Source: Microcystis aeruginosa NIES-4325 | Lineage (GTDB): Bacteria; Cyanobacteriota; Cyanobacteriia; Cyanobacteriales; Microcystaceae | Length of the DNA stretch: 64,000 nucleotides | Assembly (NCBI RefSeq): GCF_008974145.1 | Contig: NZ_BJKP01000002.1 | Span: forward strand, 1-64,000 | Reading direction: 5' to 3' | Shown: in pieces, positions 8,310 through 17,168 of the stretch | Layout: every line of letters starts with the position of its first letter | How positions within the stretch are numbered: the stretch's first letter is position 1 | Notes under the pieces: model-generated | Database searches by the model: none | What the model saw: only the letters and a program-made list of their open reading frames with translations | What the model was told of the DNA's origin: nothing | Made by a program: the position numbers and the translations under genes

Positions 8310-10589
8310 ATGATCTTCTCATGGACTGATTATGTGCGTGCCGTTGCTACCACCGAACAAATTCCCACTCGGTATCGCAAATTACGGGTTGTTCAATTAG
8401 CACAAGCAATCGTTGAATCTGCACGAGGTACGAGTAAACTTTTTCAAGAAGCGGGAAACCCCGGTGGACTCAAATGGCGAGATAAAATTGACGACAATTA
8501 CACCGAAAAAATCACCCATCAAATTTGGTTAGTTACCCCTAGCGAACCCAATGGTTGTTATTGGTGTCATTGGAAAACCGCAGAACAGGCCGCAATGGGA
8601 TATTGGCGGTTTATCGGTCGTCCGAATTCCCCCTATCAGGGATGGGAAGCCTATGATAATGATCCCGAAGGCTATTTACAATATATTTGGGAAAAGGGCT
8701 ATGCCACCGACCCAAACTATGTCAGTAAGGTCAAAAATGTTTTCCCTGAAGCTCAAAACTTGCTAGATGAATATGGTGGAGAACAACCTCCTCCATCACG
8801 GATTTTCAAAGTTGCTATTATGCCAGGACATGGAGGGACAGATTCAGGGGCAGTCAACCATACGTTAAATTTACGGGAAAAAGACTACAACTGGAAAGAA
8901 GCAGTGGAAATTAAAGCCCGTTTAGAAGCGGAAGGCAATTATCAAGTGATTATCTGTCGTCAAGAAAATGAATTAGCTTCCCTTTCCACCTTGCAACAAC
9001 GAGCTAATGACAGTGGTGCAAATGTTTGTTTGTGTCTGCATCATAATGCTTGTAACCGACAGGCAAAAGGTTGGTGGTTATTTTATGTGAATCGGAGTCC
9101 AGAATTTGAGAAATTTATCAAAATCATGGATAAACACTTCCGAGGACTGCCTTTACAAGCACGGGGTTATGAATATGCTGGAACGCCCTTTGCCCATGAC
9201 TGGTATAGTCGTGTCTGGAATTGTACCCATGATTGTACTATGCCCACCATCTTGCTTGAAAGTTGCTTCATTGACAATGATGAAGATGCTCGTTGGTTGA
9301 GAGATGGCGGTTATCAGCAAATTGTTGAGAAAATTTGTGCGGGAGTTAAGGAATATTTAGGAAGTCAACCACCCATCGTTAATCCACCTCAGTCCGAAAA
9401 ATTCGTCTTTGTCTGTGATGCCAATCCGCCTTTAAATGTGCGGAAAGGTGCAGGAAGTAATTATGATCCTGTGGGGCGTTTAGATAACGGGACACGATTA
9501 ACGGTTGTAGGTGAAGAGGGCAATTGGCTGAAAATTAGTAAACCGATTGAAGGTTATGTTCATCGTGACTTGACAAAATCTTCCTATTGCGTGTTTGTCA
9601 ATGACCCAAATCCGCCCTTAAAAGTCCGTTCAGGAGCAGGAACAAACTTTTCAGTGGTGACAGAACTGACTAATGGCACACCCTTAAACGTGATAGGGAC
9701 GGATGACAATTGGCTCCGCATTGATAAACCTGTGGAAGGTTATGTCTTTACTTCTTTAACTTCCTCGCTGCATCGAGTCTTTGCTGCTGATGCCAATCCT
9801 CCCTTAAATGTGCGCTCTGGACCTGGAACTACCTATGAAAAAGTGGGTCAATTAGACAATAACACGGCTTTAACTGTCGTAGATGCTGGTTTGGATAGTC
9901 AAGGTGCGAGATGGCTTCGTATTAGTTCACCTTGTTCCGGTTGGGTTCTAGAAAGTTTAACCTCTGATCGCCTGATGGGTTCGGGAATCAACCCTCCTGC
10001 TTCTAATCTATCGGAAAGTGAGCAATACGATTATTGTGCCGAGATTATCACCCATAATGGCGGAACATTGCGTAAACGCAACTTAATCTCTTTCCGGAAG
10101 GAAACCAGTACAAAAGTCAATCAAGGGAAAGGTCTTTATGATGATGTAACTTTCATGATCTGGAAAGACAATTCAGGAAAGAAATGTGTCAAGCGGTACA
10201 CCTCTAATACAGAACCTTCCTATCAATATACAGGTCGCTATGGAGTTGATGCAAATGGGGATGGACGGAAGGATTTAGGGCGTTTACCAGAGGGTTATTA
10301 CGAATATAAAACAGGAACAAGTGCCACCTTGGGTAAAGTATTGTGTCCTACCGCATCAGCCATGGCGGAACGAGATACCAGTCACGATGGCCTATTTCAA
10401 CCTAATGAACCTCGTGCTTCTGCTGGAACTTCAATGTTATTCCATAAAGGAGGCGTAGAGAATACGGGTAGTGCGGGCTGTCAAACCATGCCTCCTAATG
10501 AATACACCAGATTCTGGACTGATTTAAATAGCAACGGTGATCCCGGTGTTATTGGTTACACCATTGTCCGTTGGTGTTCAATTGCTTAA
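8310..10589 (+). CDS. glucosaminidase - amidase_3 - triple SH3 - LDT-like peptidoglycan hydrolase
   Basis: A 759-residue multidomain enzyme. Residues 1-155 look like a GH73 glucosaminidase (QLAQAIVESARGTSKLF). Residues 165-350 are an N-acetylmuramoyl-L-alanine amidase_3 with zinc ligands in PGHGGTDSGA, LREKDYN and LHHNAC, and catalytic Glu in ILLESCF. Three bacterial SH3 repeats follow at about 363-560, each with PPLNVR or PPLKVR. The last 180 residues end in HKGGVENTGSAGCQTMP near 720, resembling the His/Cys active site of L,D-transpeptidases. No signal peptide is visible although the substrates are outside the cytoplasm. Strong ribosome site AGGAGG. Domain calls are by motif only. Confidence 0.8.
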   Translation: MIFSWTDYVRAVATTEQIPTRYRKLRVVQLAQAIVESARGTSKLFQEAGNPGGLKWRDKIDDNYTEKITHQIWLVTPSEPNGCYWCHWKTAEQAAMGYWRFIGRPNSPYQGWEAYDNDPEGYLQYIWEKGYATDPNYVSKVKNVFPEAQNLLDEYGGEQPPPSRIFKVAIMPGHGGTDSGAVNHTLNLREKDYNWKEAVEIKARLEAEGNYQVIICRQENELASLSTLQQRANDSGANVCLCLHHNACNRQAKGWWLFYVNRSPEFEKFIKIMDKHFRGLPLQARGYEYAGTPFAHDWYSRVWNCTHDCTMPTILLESCFIDNDEDARWLRDGGYQQIVEKICAGVKEYLGSQPPIVNPPQSEKFVFVCDANPPLNVRKGAGSNYDPVGRLDNGTRLTVVGEEGNWLKISKPIEGYVHRDLTKSSYCVFVNDPNPPLKVRSGAGTNFSVVTELTNGTPLNVIGTDDNWLRIDKPVEGYVFTSLTSSLHRVFAADANPPLNVRSGPGTTYEKVGQLDNNTALTVVDAGLDSQGARWLRISSPCSGWVLESLTSDRLMGSGINPPASNLSESEQYDYCAEIITHNGGTLRKRNLISFRKETSTKVNQGKGLYDDVTFMIWKDNSGKKCVKRYTSNTEPSYQYTGRYGVDANGDGRKDLGRLPEGYYEYKTGTSATLGKVLCPTASAMAERDTSHDGLFQPNEPRASAGTSMLFHKGGVENTGSAGCQTMPPNEYTRFWTDLNSNGDPGVIGYTIVRWCSIA

Positions 10590-10846
10590 TTCCTTGTCCA
10601 AAAATTCACGTCAAGTTAAGCAATCACAGATAAAATATTGTCGGCATTGACTTAACTTGATTACCAAGGATGGCAACACTATTGGCTGAAATGGCTAGAT
10701 AAAAGTCAAGGCGATCGAGACATTCATTTTGTCTTTGACGAATACGCAGAAGTCAAAGAAACTTAAACTTTTTGTTAGGTAGGGCAAAGTGAATCTAATG
10801 CTCTCCTAGTTTTAATAATTATGATCACTTATTTGAGGACTTAATT
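10590..10846. other. intergenic region with inverted repeat and gene relic
   Basis: TCAAGTTAAG at 10611-10620 is exactly complementary to CTTAACTTGA at 10651-10660, enclosing 30 bases. Directly after it an open frame (10656-10766) reads YQGWQHYWLKWLD and ends EYAEVKET before TAA. It has no start codon, so it looks like the tail of a lost gene; I do not recognise the family. The inverted repeat could be a terminator for the upstream amidase gene, but it has no T run. Confidence 0.4.
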
Positions 10847-12154
10847 ATGATATCAATCCCTGGAGAACTCAATCCCAACCAAGGCATCCCTGGATGGCTA
10901 GAACTCGATGATTTAAGCCTTCATGGAGACATGGTAGCACGCATCCCTAAAGGAGCTTATATCAAAGGAATAATCGGTGGAGAAAAACCTTTTTTTCCCG
11001 TCTCTGAAATTCTTGGTACAGCTATCTCTAAACCTGAAGGAGTAAATAGCAATTGTGGATGGGTTGAATTAGAAACTCTGACCTTTCATCGTGACATAGA
11101 AGCTGTTGCACCCCTTGCTCCTTATGTGCGGGGAGAGATGGATAAAGACCACAATTTTTATCCCGATAAACCTTATACTATTGTGCGCTCAAATGATTTT
11201 ATTGGCAATGGAGAAGAAAAGTTTATGACGACTCAAGCTATCGAAGCATTGGTAAATACTGTCATTAAAAAATACCCCATTGATAGTACACAGATAACCG
11301 ATCCAAGACAAAAATTTACTTTATTAGCTGGATCGAAACTTGAGATTCAACAGTATGACAGGGTGGATCATAATCATTGGAAATTGCTTTTATCTTCCCC
11401 TGTCAATGGTTCAGTCATCTGGTTTGCTTATAGTCCTCATGTCAATATCATTCGCCCAAATATTAACCGAAGCACGGTGATTACTTACCAAATCTTAAAC
11501 GATGACAATGGGAAGCTGAAAGCAACCGCTAAATTAGCCTGTAACTTTTGGAATCGTTTTGTCATTCCTCAGTCTAATATTGTGATCCGACTAGGAACAT
11601 TTTATAGTCCTGGTTCTGTGATTGCTAGAGCCTATAAACCTTATCAACAAGGCAATACCGTCTATGGCAAGATTGAGTTTAATACTAAGTATCTTGGAAC
11701 GTTTACTAATTATGGTATTGCTGGCACAATTATTCACGAAATTGGACATACATTAGGATTTGGTTGGGATCAATGGATGAATTTGTTTTATCAAAATACG
11801 GGTGCTTTTAAACCCGAAACAATCAAGAAGATTCCCGAACTACAATATATGTTTGTTGAAACCGATTATGGTCCAGGAACAGCATATTCCCACTGGGACG
11901 AAGAACGATTTGATCAGGAATTAATGACGGGATTCAAAGATACCTATGAATATGTCTTACCTGTGACGATTAAAGTGATGGCACTTCTCGGTCATGTTAT
12001 TGCTGAGGAATTAATCCAAAAAACGAATTTAGAAACCTTGATTCGTGAGATTGAAGATGTTTTATTCACCATGACAGAAACAGTCCAAGAAATTAACTTT
12101 GAATACTATAAAGATACCGAAATATCGGAGGAAATTTACACCGCATTGACCTAA
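10847..12154 (+). CDS. leishmanolysin-like (M8-type) zinc metalloprotease
   Basis: A 435-residue protein. The zinc site HEIGHTLGFG lies near residue 296. The third ligand position of metzincins is Trp here, but a distant His in AYSHWDEERF (near 348) followed by QELMTG matches the leishmanolysin arrangement, where the third His is displaced and a Met-turn follows. The N-terminus holds two copies of a roughly 45-residue unit (GWLELDDLSLHGD and GWVELETLTFHRD). Next is a 75-residue module (about 127-200) also present in the DUF4127-like protein of this block. No signal peptide. Likely degrades protein targets at or outside the envelope. Confidence 0.7.
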   Translation: MISIPGELNPNQGIPGWLELDDLSLHGDMVARIPKGAYIKGIIGGEKPFFPVSEILGTAISKPEGVNSNCGWVELETLTFHRDIEAVAPLAPYVRGEMDKDHNFYPDKPYTIVRSNDFIGNGEEKFMTTQAIEALVNTVIKKYPIDSTQITDPRQKFTLLAGSKLEIQQYDRVDHNHWKLLLSSPVNGSVIWFAYSPHVNIIRPNINRSTVITYQILNDDNGKLKATAKLACNFWNRFVIPQSNIVIRLGTFYSPGSVIARAYKPYQQGNTVYGKIEFNTKYLGTFTNYGIAGTIIHEIGHTLGFGWDQWMNLFYQNTGAFKPETIKKIPELQYMFVETDYGPGTAYSHWDEERFDQELMTGFKDTYEYVLPVTIKVMALLGHVIAEELIQKTNLETLIREIEDVLFTMTETVQEINFEYYKDTEISEEIYTALT

Positions 12155-12245
12155 AATTGTCAACATAAATATGGGGGGAGTTATTACTATTTTCCTGAAT
12201 TAAGCTTCCCCCGATCGAGTGTTTCATAATTTAAGGACTGTTTCT

Positions 12246-13301
12246 ATGAAAATTACCCACCTTTTCAAGCTATTATCAGCACTTAGTTTGGCTCTTCTTC
12301 TCGGTTGGCTTTTCCCGATGGCTCATATTAAGGCTGACAATGTATCAACACTGGGAAAATATCCTGTCTGTGAACCATCTGCTGTCGTAAAAGTAACCTG
12401 TCCAGAATCAGAAGGAAATTGCCTTTTAGTAGCAGATAATGAACAAAAAGACGCTCTCTTTCTCTATTCTGTGAGTTCTAAGCAATTAGACTCAACTCGT
12501 CAAAGTCAGTTAGCCTTAGAGAAAAAAATAAGTGACATTGAAGCGATCGCAAAATTAGATGATAATAAAGTTCTTCTCTTCGGTTCTCACAGTCGTAACA
12601 ATAAATGTGAGATCAAAGCAAATAGACAACGGTTTGTACAGGCTCAATTGTCGGGAAATCAATTAAAAATTATTGGTGAACTGATCCAAAGTCCTCAAAT
12701 CGATTCTAAAGTTCTCTTTCAAGGTCTAGATGTGAATTCTAACAAGATTATCAGTGCCGTGAGTCGTACTATTGATGAGGCGGAAACCAAGGCTAATCAA
12801 TCATTAGGAGATAAAGTGGCGTGTGAACAAGCCAATGCTTTTAATGCGGAAGGAGCAGTAGCCATTCCTGAGCCTTTATCCCTCGAAAAATTCAAGATTT
12901 GGATTGGCTTACGTTCTCCCGTTGTCACATTAGACGCTAAGAATTATGCTGTTTTACTATCAATGGCTAATCTGGATAACTATCAATTCGATGGTGCAAC
13001 ACTTCTAGATTTAGGGGGACGGGGAATCAGAGAAATTACCTTTGATAATAACCAGATTTGGGGAATTGCTGGCGGGCCGAAAGATGGTCAAGATAATTTC
13101 GTTTTTTGGAAACTATCGGCTGAGGATCTCAAACCCAATACGATTCTTAAACCTGAAATCCTTCGAGAATTACCCCAGTCATCAGAAGGATTAGCGATCG
13201 TTGATGGAACAGCCTATATTTTGATTGATGGCAATAGTGGGGATTCTGGAAATCAGTGTGCAATACCTGCCAAGTTTATGCAATTTACTGTCCCTAATTA
13301 G
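12246..13301 (+). CDS. secreted DUF3616-like protein
   Basis: Starts at ATG 12246 after TTTAAGGA (an in-frame ATG 27 bases upstream has no ribosome site), giving 351 residues. Residues 1-30 form a clear signal peptide: a basic start, LLSALSLALLLGWLF, then a polar cut region. The mature part has repeated short beta-strand blocks and ends with SEGLAIVDGTAYILIDG, which suggests a DUF3616-type beta-propeller. Several cysteines (CEPSA, CPESEGNCLL, NQCAIP) may form disulfides. One of only two genes in this block with an obvious export signal. Function unknown. Confidence 0.55.
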   Translation: MKITHLFKLLSALSLALLLGWLFPMAHIKADNVSTLGKYPVCEPSAVVKVTCPESEGNCLLVADNEQKDALFLYSVSSKQLDSTRQSQLALEKKISDIEAIAKLDDNKVLLFGSHSRNNKCEIKANRQRFVQAQLSGNQLKIIGELIQSPQIDSKVLFQGLDVNSNKIISAVSRTIDEAETKANQSLGDKVACEQANAFNAEGAVAIPEPLSLEKFKIWIGLRSPVVTLDAKNYAVLLSMANLDNYQFDGATLLDLGGRGIREITFDNNQIWGIAGGPKDGQDNFVFWKLSAEDLKPNTILKPEILRELPQSSEGLAIVDGTAYILIDGNSGDSGNQCAIPAKFMQFTVPN

Positions 13302-13371
13302 GGTTATGTCCTCAAATTTTGCTAGTTTTGAGACTTAGATAATCCTCTGATATTGAAAAAAAGGAGAATCA

Positions 13372-15048
13372 ATGATGACTACCCAAAAACTGAAAGCTCT
13401 AGTCAATACTGTTATCAAACAATCTACCCTAGATAGCAGTCAGATTACTGATCTTACTCAAAAATTTTCCTTGACAGCAGGAGATAAAATTGAGATTAAT
13501 AATTACAAATCTGCGAACAATAATCACTGGGAATTAGAATTAACAACTCCTGTTAATCAGATGACGAAATGGTTCGCTTATATGCCCCATGTCGAAATTA
13601 AAAGTAATGACCCTGTGGCCAAGATATTGCAAGATATTAAGCACTCTCAATTTAAGGTGTATCATCGACCAACAGAACAAGATGGAGATGGAGTGGGGAT
13701 TCCCCCTAATGGACAAGACAACCGTTCAGAAAGAATTTGTCCTGTGTACGTTCTTAGTCCAAGAAGACAAACAGATTCTTTAGTCAGACAACTGATTACA
13801 CTGCTTCGGGTCAAGGATACAGCGTTCATTATTGCAGAACGATTGCTACAATATCCCGAAGATTATCTCCCCACTATTTCTCAATTTGAAAAAGCGGTCA
13901 TCGTCCAATCTTTTGTTGGTGTCGGTCCTCCTCAACCGGATCCAACTCCTTATCCGGATTGGGCAAAAGAAAGACACGACAAAGAGTTATGGAGACTCGA
14001 ACAATCTATCCGTCTATTACAGTCGATAAATCGAAAAATCTCAGCTGTCGTTTGTGCGATGGGAGATTCTCAAAAACATTCATCCAAAGATGTGCGAGAA
14101 ACAATGCAAACGAGATTAGACAAGCTTTTGGATAAGTATAATCTCTCGGCTCTCAAACAGCCAATTACTTGGGGAGCAGATGAATTAGTAGCAATGGGAA
14201 TTGCTCAAACTCTTCCTAAAACTAAAGTGCGTGTTCGCATCTCTAATAAGGAGACTGAAATGTGGTACGACGGGAGACGACCACCGAGAGAACTTGTGAC
14301 CGAAAAATTACAAGCAGTTGGGTTAGAAGAATCAGAAACTGGCTGGGATTTCGAGGTCGCTATCCTAACTCGTCGTCAAAATGGTAGTATTAATGATTAT
14401 CAGAAAGACGACCAGAAACAAGCCCAATTAGATGAGCAATTTCTGGCTAAATACAAGAACTATTCTTCCGAGCAGCGCGCTAAATTAGTTATCATTGATG
14501 GCCGACTTTTTAATGGAGCTTGGAATGCCACTTCTGTGTTACCTTATGATGATTTATTAGCCTTCGGTAGTTGGGGAACATTTGGCAATTGTGTTGGCTC
14601 AACTTTGGCGGTGGCAAAAATTCTTTTCTACGCTAAAAATCCCGCCGCTCAAAGACAACTTTATTTAGAAGCCATTGCTCATGATGTTTTTGCTAATGGC
14701 TATAAAGAAGTTCAAAGACTCGAAGAACCTAAAAGCTTCTGTAATCAGCTAAAAAATCAAACAGGAATCACTTTCAATCATTACGACGGATATGATAATC
14801 CTGCTACGGTCAAAAAAGTCTTTGAGGTCTTAAATCGGCACGTTAATGCCAGAATGCAGGAACATTTTACAGGACTTCCCCTTGTTAATAACCGAGTCTT
14901 CCGAATTACCCCGCAATTTTGGCGCACTTTTGAGAGTGAAATCCACATCTGGCCAAGATTACCAGAGGAAATTCATAAAGTTGGTATCTATCGTACCGAT
15001 CTGGAAGCGATCGCTTTTAATCCTTCATTGGGCGATCAATTCGTCTAA
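13372..15048 (+). CDS. DUF4127-like protein with cluster-specific N-terminal module
   Basis: A 558-residue protein. Residues 1-80 (TTQKLKALVNTVIKQ to WFAYMPHVEIK) closely resemble residues 127-205 of the metalloprotease upstream. The rest contains LVIIDGRLFNGAWN and YDDLLAFGSWGTFGNCVGST, which match the conserved core I remember for DUF4127 (YDDLLA-GW-T-GN-G-ALA). Those proteins are of unknown enzymatic role. No signal peptide. Ribosome site AAGGAG before a double ATG. The shared N-terminal module suggests that both proteins are directed to the same place, such as the cell wall. Confidence 0.6.
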   Translation: MMTTQKLKALVNTVIKQSTLDSSQITDLTQKFSLTAGDKIEINNYKSANNNHWELELTTPVNQMTKWFAYMPHVEIKSNDPVAKILQDIKHSQFKVYHRPTEQDGDGVGIPPNGQDNRSERICPVYVLSPRRQTDSLVRQLITLLRVKDTAFIIAERLLQYPEDYLPTISQFEKAVIVQSFVGVGPPQPDPTPYPDWAKERHDKELWRLEQSIRLLQSINRKISAVVCAMGDSQKHSSKDVRETMQTRLDKLLDKYNLSALKQPITWGADELVAMGIAQTLPKTKVRVRISNKETEMWYDGRRPPRELVTEKLQAVGLEESETGWDFEVAILTRRQNGSINDYQKDDQKQAQLDEQFLAKYKNYSSEQRAKLVIIDGRLFNGAWNATSVLPYDDLLAFGSWGTFGNCVGSTLAVAKILFYAKNPAAQRQLYLEAIAHDVFANGYKEVQRLEEPKSFCNQLKNQTGITFNHYDGYDNPATVKKVFEVLNRHVNARMQEHFTGLPLVNNRVFRITPQFWRTFESEIHIWPRLPEEIHKVGIYRTDLEAIAFNPSLGDQFV

Positions 15049-15084
15049 CAGTAAATTTTTCAACAATCCCATAGGAGAAATGCC

Positions 15085-16101
15085 ATGACTTCCTTACAAA
15101 TTATCAATCCTACCAATCATGCTCGATTTGAATGTCTAAAACCTGTTACTTTTACAGGCAAAGTCCCCACTGAAATGGTCACTGTAGAACTCAAAGCAGA
15201 CGAAAAATATCCCCTGGGCAGTGGTCAGGTTAAAGCGGATGGTTCTTGGTCGATTACTTATTCAGGATTTACCAATATCGGTGGGCGCAAAATTACCGCC
15301 ATCGGTTTTGATCAAGGAAATCAAAAAAAGGCAGAAACCAGTATCTATATTAATGTTGTTTCCGCCACGGATGGACTTGATAAAATTATCCAGATTGCCG
15401 CTAATTCCCAAATAGCCCGTTATCACTGGCTCGATCGAGGAGTTGCCCCCAAAGGTTACATTAAAGGCATGGCAGTTATCTACACTAAGGTTTATTGCCA
15501 GCTGAAAGCAGGTAATCCCTTTGCCAAAGAAATGGCGAAAGCTAATACAGGAAACTCCGATAAAGATGCCTTAGCACACTACGCTCAGAAATTCCGTGAT
15601 TTAGGGATGAATAATAGCGTGGCAGGGGTTGATACCCTCAGACATTTATTTGTCTTGCTGATAGGTTTAGGAATGCGGGAAAGTTCTGGAAAATACTGTG
15701 AAGGACGTGATCGTTCAGCCAGCAATACCAGTGCTGAAACGGCGGAAGCTGGATTATTTCAAACAAGCTATAATGCCCGCAGTGCTAGTCCATTATTACC
15801 ACAGTTATTCGAGCAGTATTTAGCCAATTCATCAGGGTTTATCGAAATCTTTAAGGAAGGGGTTACTTGTCCTCCTCAAGACTGGGAAAACTATGGAGAA
15901 GGGAAAGGAAAAGAATTTCAACGCTTGTCGAAAGCTTGTCCGGCTTTTGCCGCCGAATTTGCTGCTATTGGCTTAAGAAATCTCCGAAAACATTGGGGGC
16001 CAATTAACCGCCTAGAAGCGGAAATTCGTCCTGAAGCTGATGCTATGTTACAGGAGGTTCAGAAGATTGTTGATCAATTGAATCTTTGTTCATTGTTTTA
16101 A
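15085..16101 (+). CDS. lysozyme-like protein with N-terminal Ig-like domain
   Basis: A 338-residue protein. Residues 1-95 form a beta-rich Ig-like or carbohydrate-binding unit (LKPVTFTGKVP, DGSWSITYSG). The C-terminal part contains GLGMRESSGKYCEGRD and AGLFQTSYNARS, where the Glu in MRESSG resembles the catalytic Glu of SLT/lysozyme-fold transglycosylases. It would cut the glycan strand of peptidoglycan or a related polysaccharide. No signal peptide. It lies 36 bp after the DUF4127-like gene, with TAGGAG before the ATG. The catalytic family is an estimate. Confidence 0.6.
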   Translation: MTSLQIINPTNHARFECLKPVTFTGKVPTEMVTVELKADEKYPLGSGQVKADGSWSITYSGFTNIGGRKITAIGFDQGNQKKAETSIYINVVSATDGLDKIIQIAANSQIARYHWLDRGVAPKGYIKGMAVIYTKVYCQLKAGNPFAKEMAKANTGNSDKDALAHYAQKFRDLGMNNSVAGVDTLRHLFVLLIGLGMRESSGKYCEGRDRSASNTSAETAEAGLFQTSYNARSASPLLPQLFEQYLANSSGFIEIFKEGVTCPPQDWENYGEGKGKEFQRLSKACPAFAAEFAAIGLRNLRKHWGPINRLEAEIRPEADAMLQEVQKIVDQLNLCSLF

Positions 16102-16628
16102 TTATCTTTTTTTCTATCTCTCAAATAAGGGAAAGGAGGGAGTTATGAAACTGTTCAATACTCTAATTGCTGGTGGATTATTAACTATTAGCTTTTTAGT
16201 CATTCCTGTGGCAACCAAAGCTCAGAACTTTCAAGAAAAAGTGGCTGAAAACGCTGTTAAAGAATGGCAAAATTTTCATAATCCACCCATTGTTGTCAGA
16301 GCTAAAGCAGATACTGAAATACGCAGAGATACAGGAACAGCTGAAAGACCTCTAGAATATGCTCAATGTAACATAGTTAATCGTTACTGGCGCAGTGTAC
16401 AAACACCCCCTAGAGGTGACTTTTGTAGATTACCTAAAATAGCAGATAAAACCCGAGGCGGTTGGGATAATCATCCTTGGTCAGCCGCTTTTATTTCTTT
16501 TATTATGGAACAATCAGGGGCAGGTGATCAGTTTAAATATAGTGTCCGTCACGCTACTTACATCGTTGATGCTGTCAGAAATCGGGACAATCCTCATGCT
16601 TCTTTTCGAGGCTATCCCATTGATTGGA

Positions 16629-16761
16629 GGCTCTTCTGGTTTCTGTGTGGAAACGGGGTCTATACTGATAGTTTCTTTAGCAAAATAGTCCTAAAAGTCT
16701 TTCCCAGTAAACATTTCACGATTCTATAAGCAAAAATTATCACACAAAGTCGAGAAGAGCC
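16629..16761 (+). mobile_element. 133-bp MITE with ISL3-like ends, copy 1
   Basis: Terminal inverted repeats GGCTCTTCT (16629-16637) and AGAAGAGCC (16753-16761) match over nine bases. It is flanked by the direct repeat GATTGGA at 16622-16628 and 16762-16768. Ends starting GGCTCTT resemble those of ISL3-family elements, though that family usually makes 8-bp duplications. It encodes nothing of its own and supplies the false tail and stop of the interrupted DUF2272 frame. A same-length copy lies at 16924-17056 in the opposite orientation. Confidence 0.85.
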
Positions 16762-16923
16762 GATTGGATTCGTCCATCTGTTGGCGATCTAATCTGTGCG
16801 CCGCGAGGAAAAAATGCGGGTTTAACCTATCCACAGATTATTGATAAAGGAGATTTTGAATCTCATTGTGATATTGTGGTTGCCAAAAATAACAATCAAT
16901 TAGAAGTCATCGGTGGGAATGTA

Positions 16924-17056
16924 GGCTCTTCTCGACTTTGTGTGATAATTTTTGCTTATGAAATCGTGAAATGTTTACTGGAAAACACTTTTAGGACTAT
17001 TTTTTTAAATAAACTATCAGTATAGACCTCGTTTCCACACAGAAACCAGAAGAGCC
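16924..17056 (-). mobile_element. 133-bp MITE with ISL3-like ends, copy 2 (inverted)
   Basis: Same length and same nine-base ends as copy 1, in the opposite orientation. It is flanked by GAATGTA at 16917-16923 and 17057-17063. The interior is nearly identical to copy 1: the accidental peptides RLFWFLCGNGVYTDS and RLFWFLCGNEVYTDS encoded at one end differ by one residue over that stretch. Inserted in the same DUF2272 gene. The different target duplication shows an independent insertion, not a local duplication. Confidence 0.85.
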
Positions 17057-17070
17057 GAATGTAGGAGATA

Positions 17071-17168
17071 TAGCAAAGATCGGGGTGGTTAGGACAATCA
17101 ATCGCTGAAACCCTTGACCGATAAGAGTTTGAAAATTGAAAGCGTCCTAAATAACCCATTTTTTGCTA
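17071..17168 (+). mobile_element. 98-bp MITE with TA target, copy 1
   Basis: Ends TAGCAAA (17071-17077) and TTTGCTA (17162-17168), flanked by TA at 17069-17070 and 17169-17170, as for IS630/Tc1-type elements. A second copy in the opposite orientation lies at 28866-28963. Comparing the two by eye shows a single difference over 98 bases. Third insertion in the DUF2272 gene. Confidence 0.85.

Noticed and set aside
16956-17159. 67-codon minus-strand frame
   Set aside because: It consists of the two adjacent MITEs; its residues match the transposon-encoded tail of the broken DUF2272 frame.
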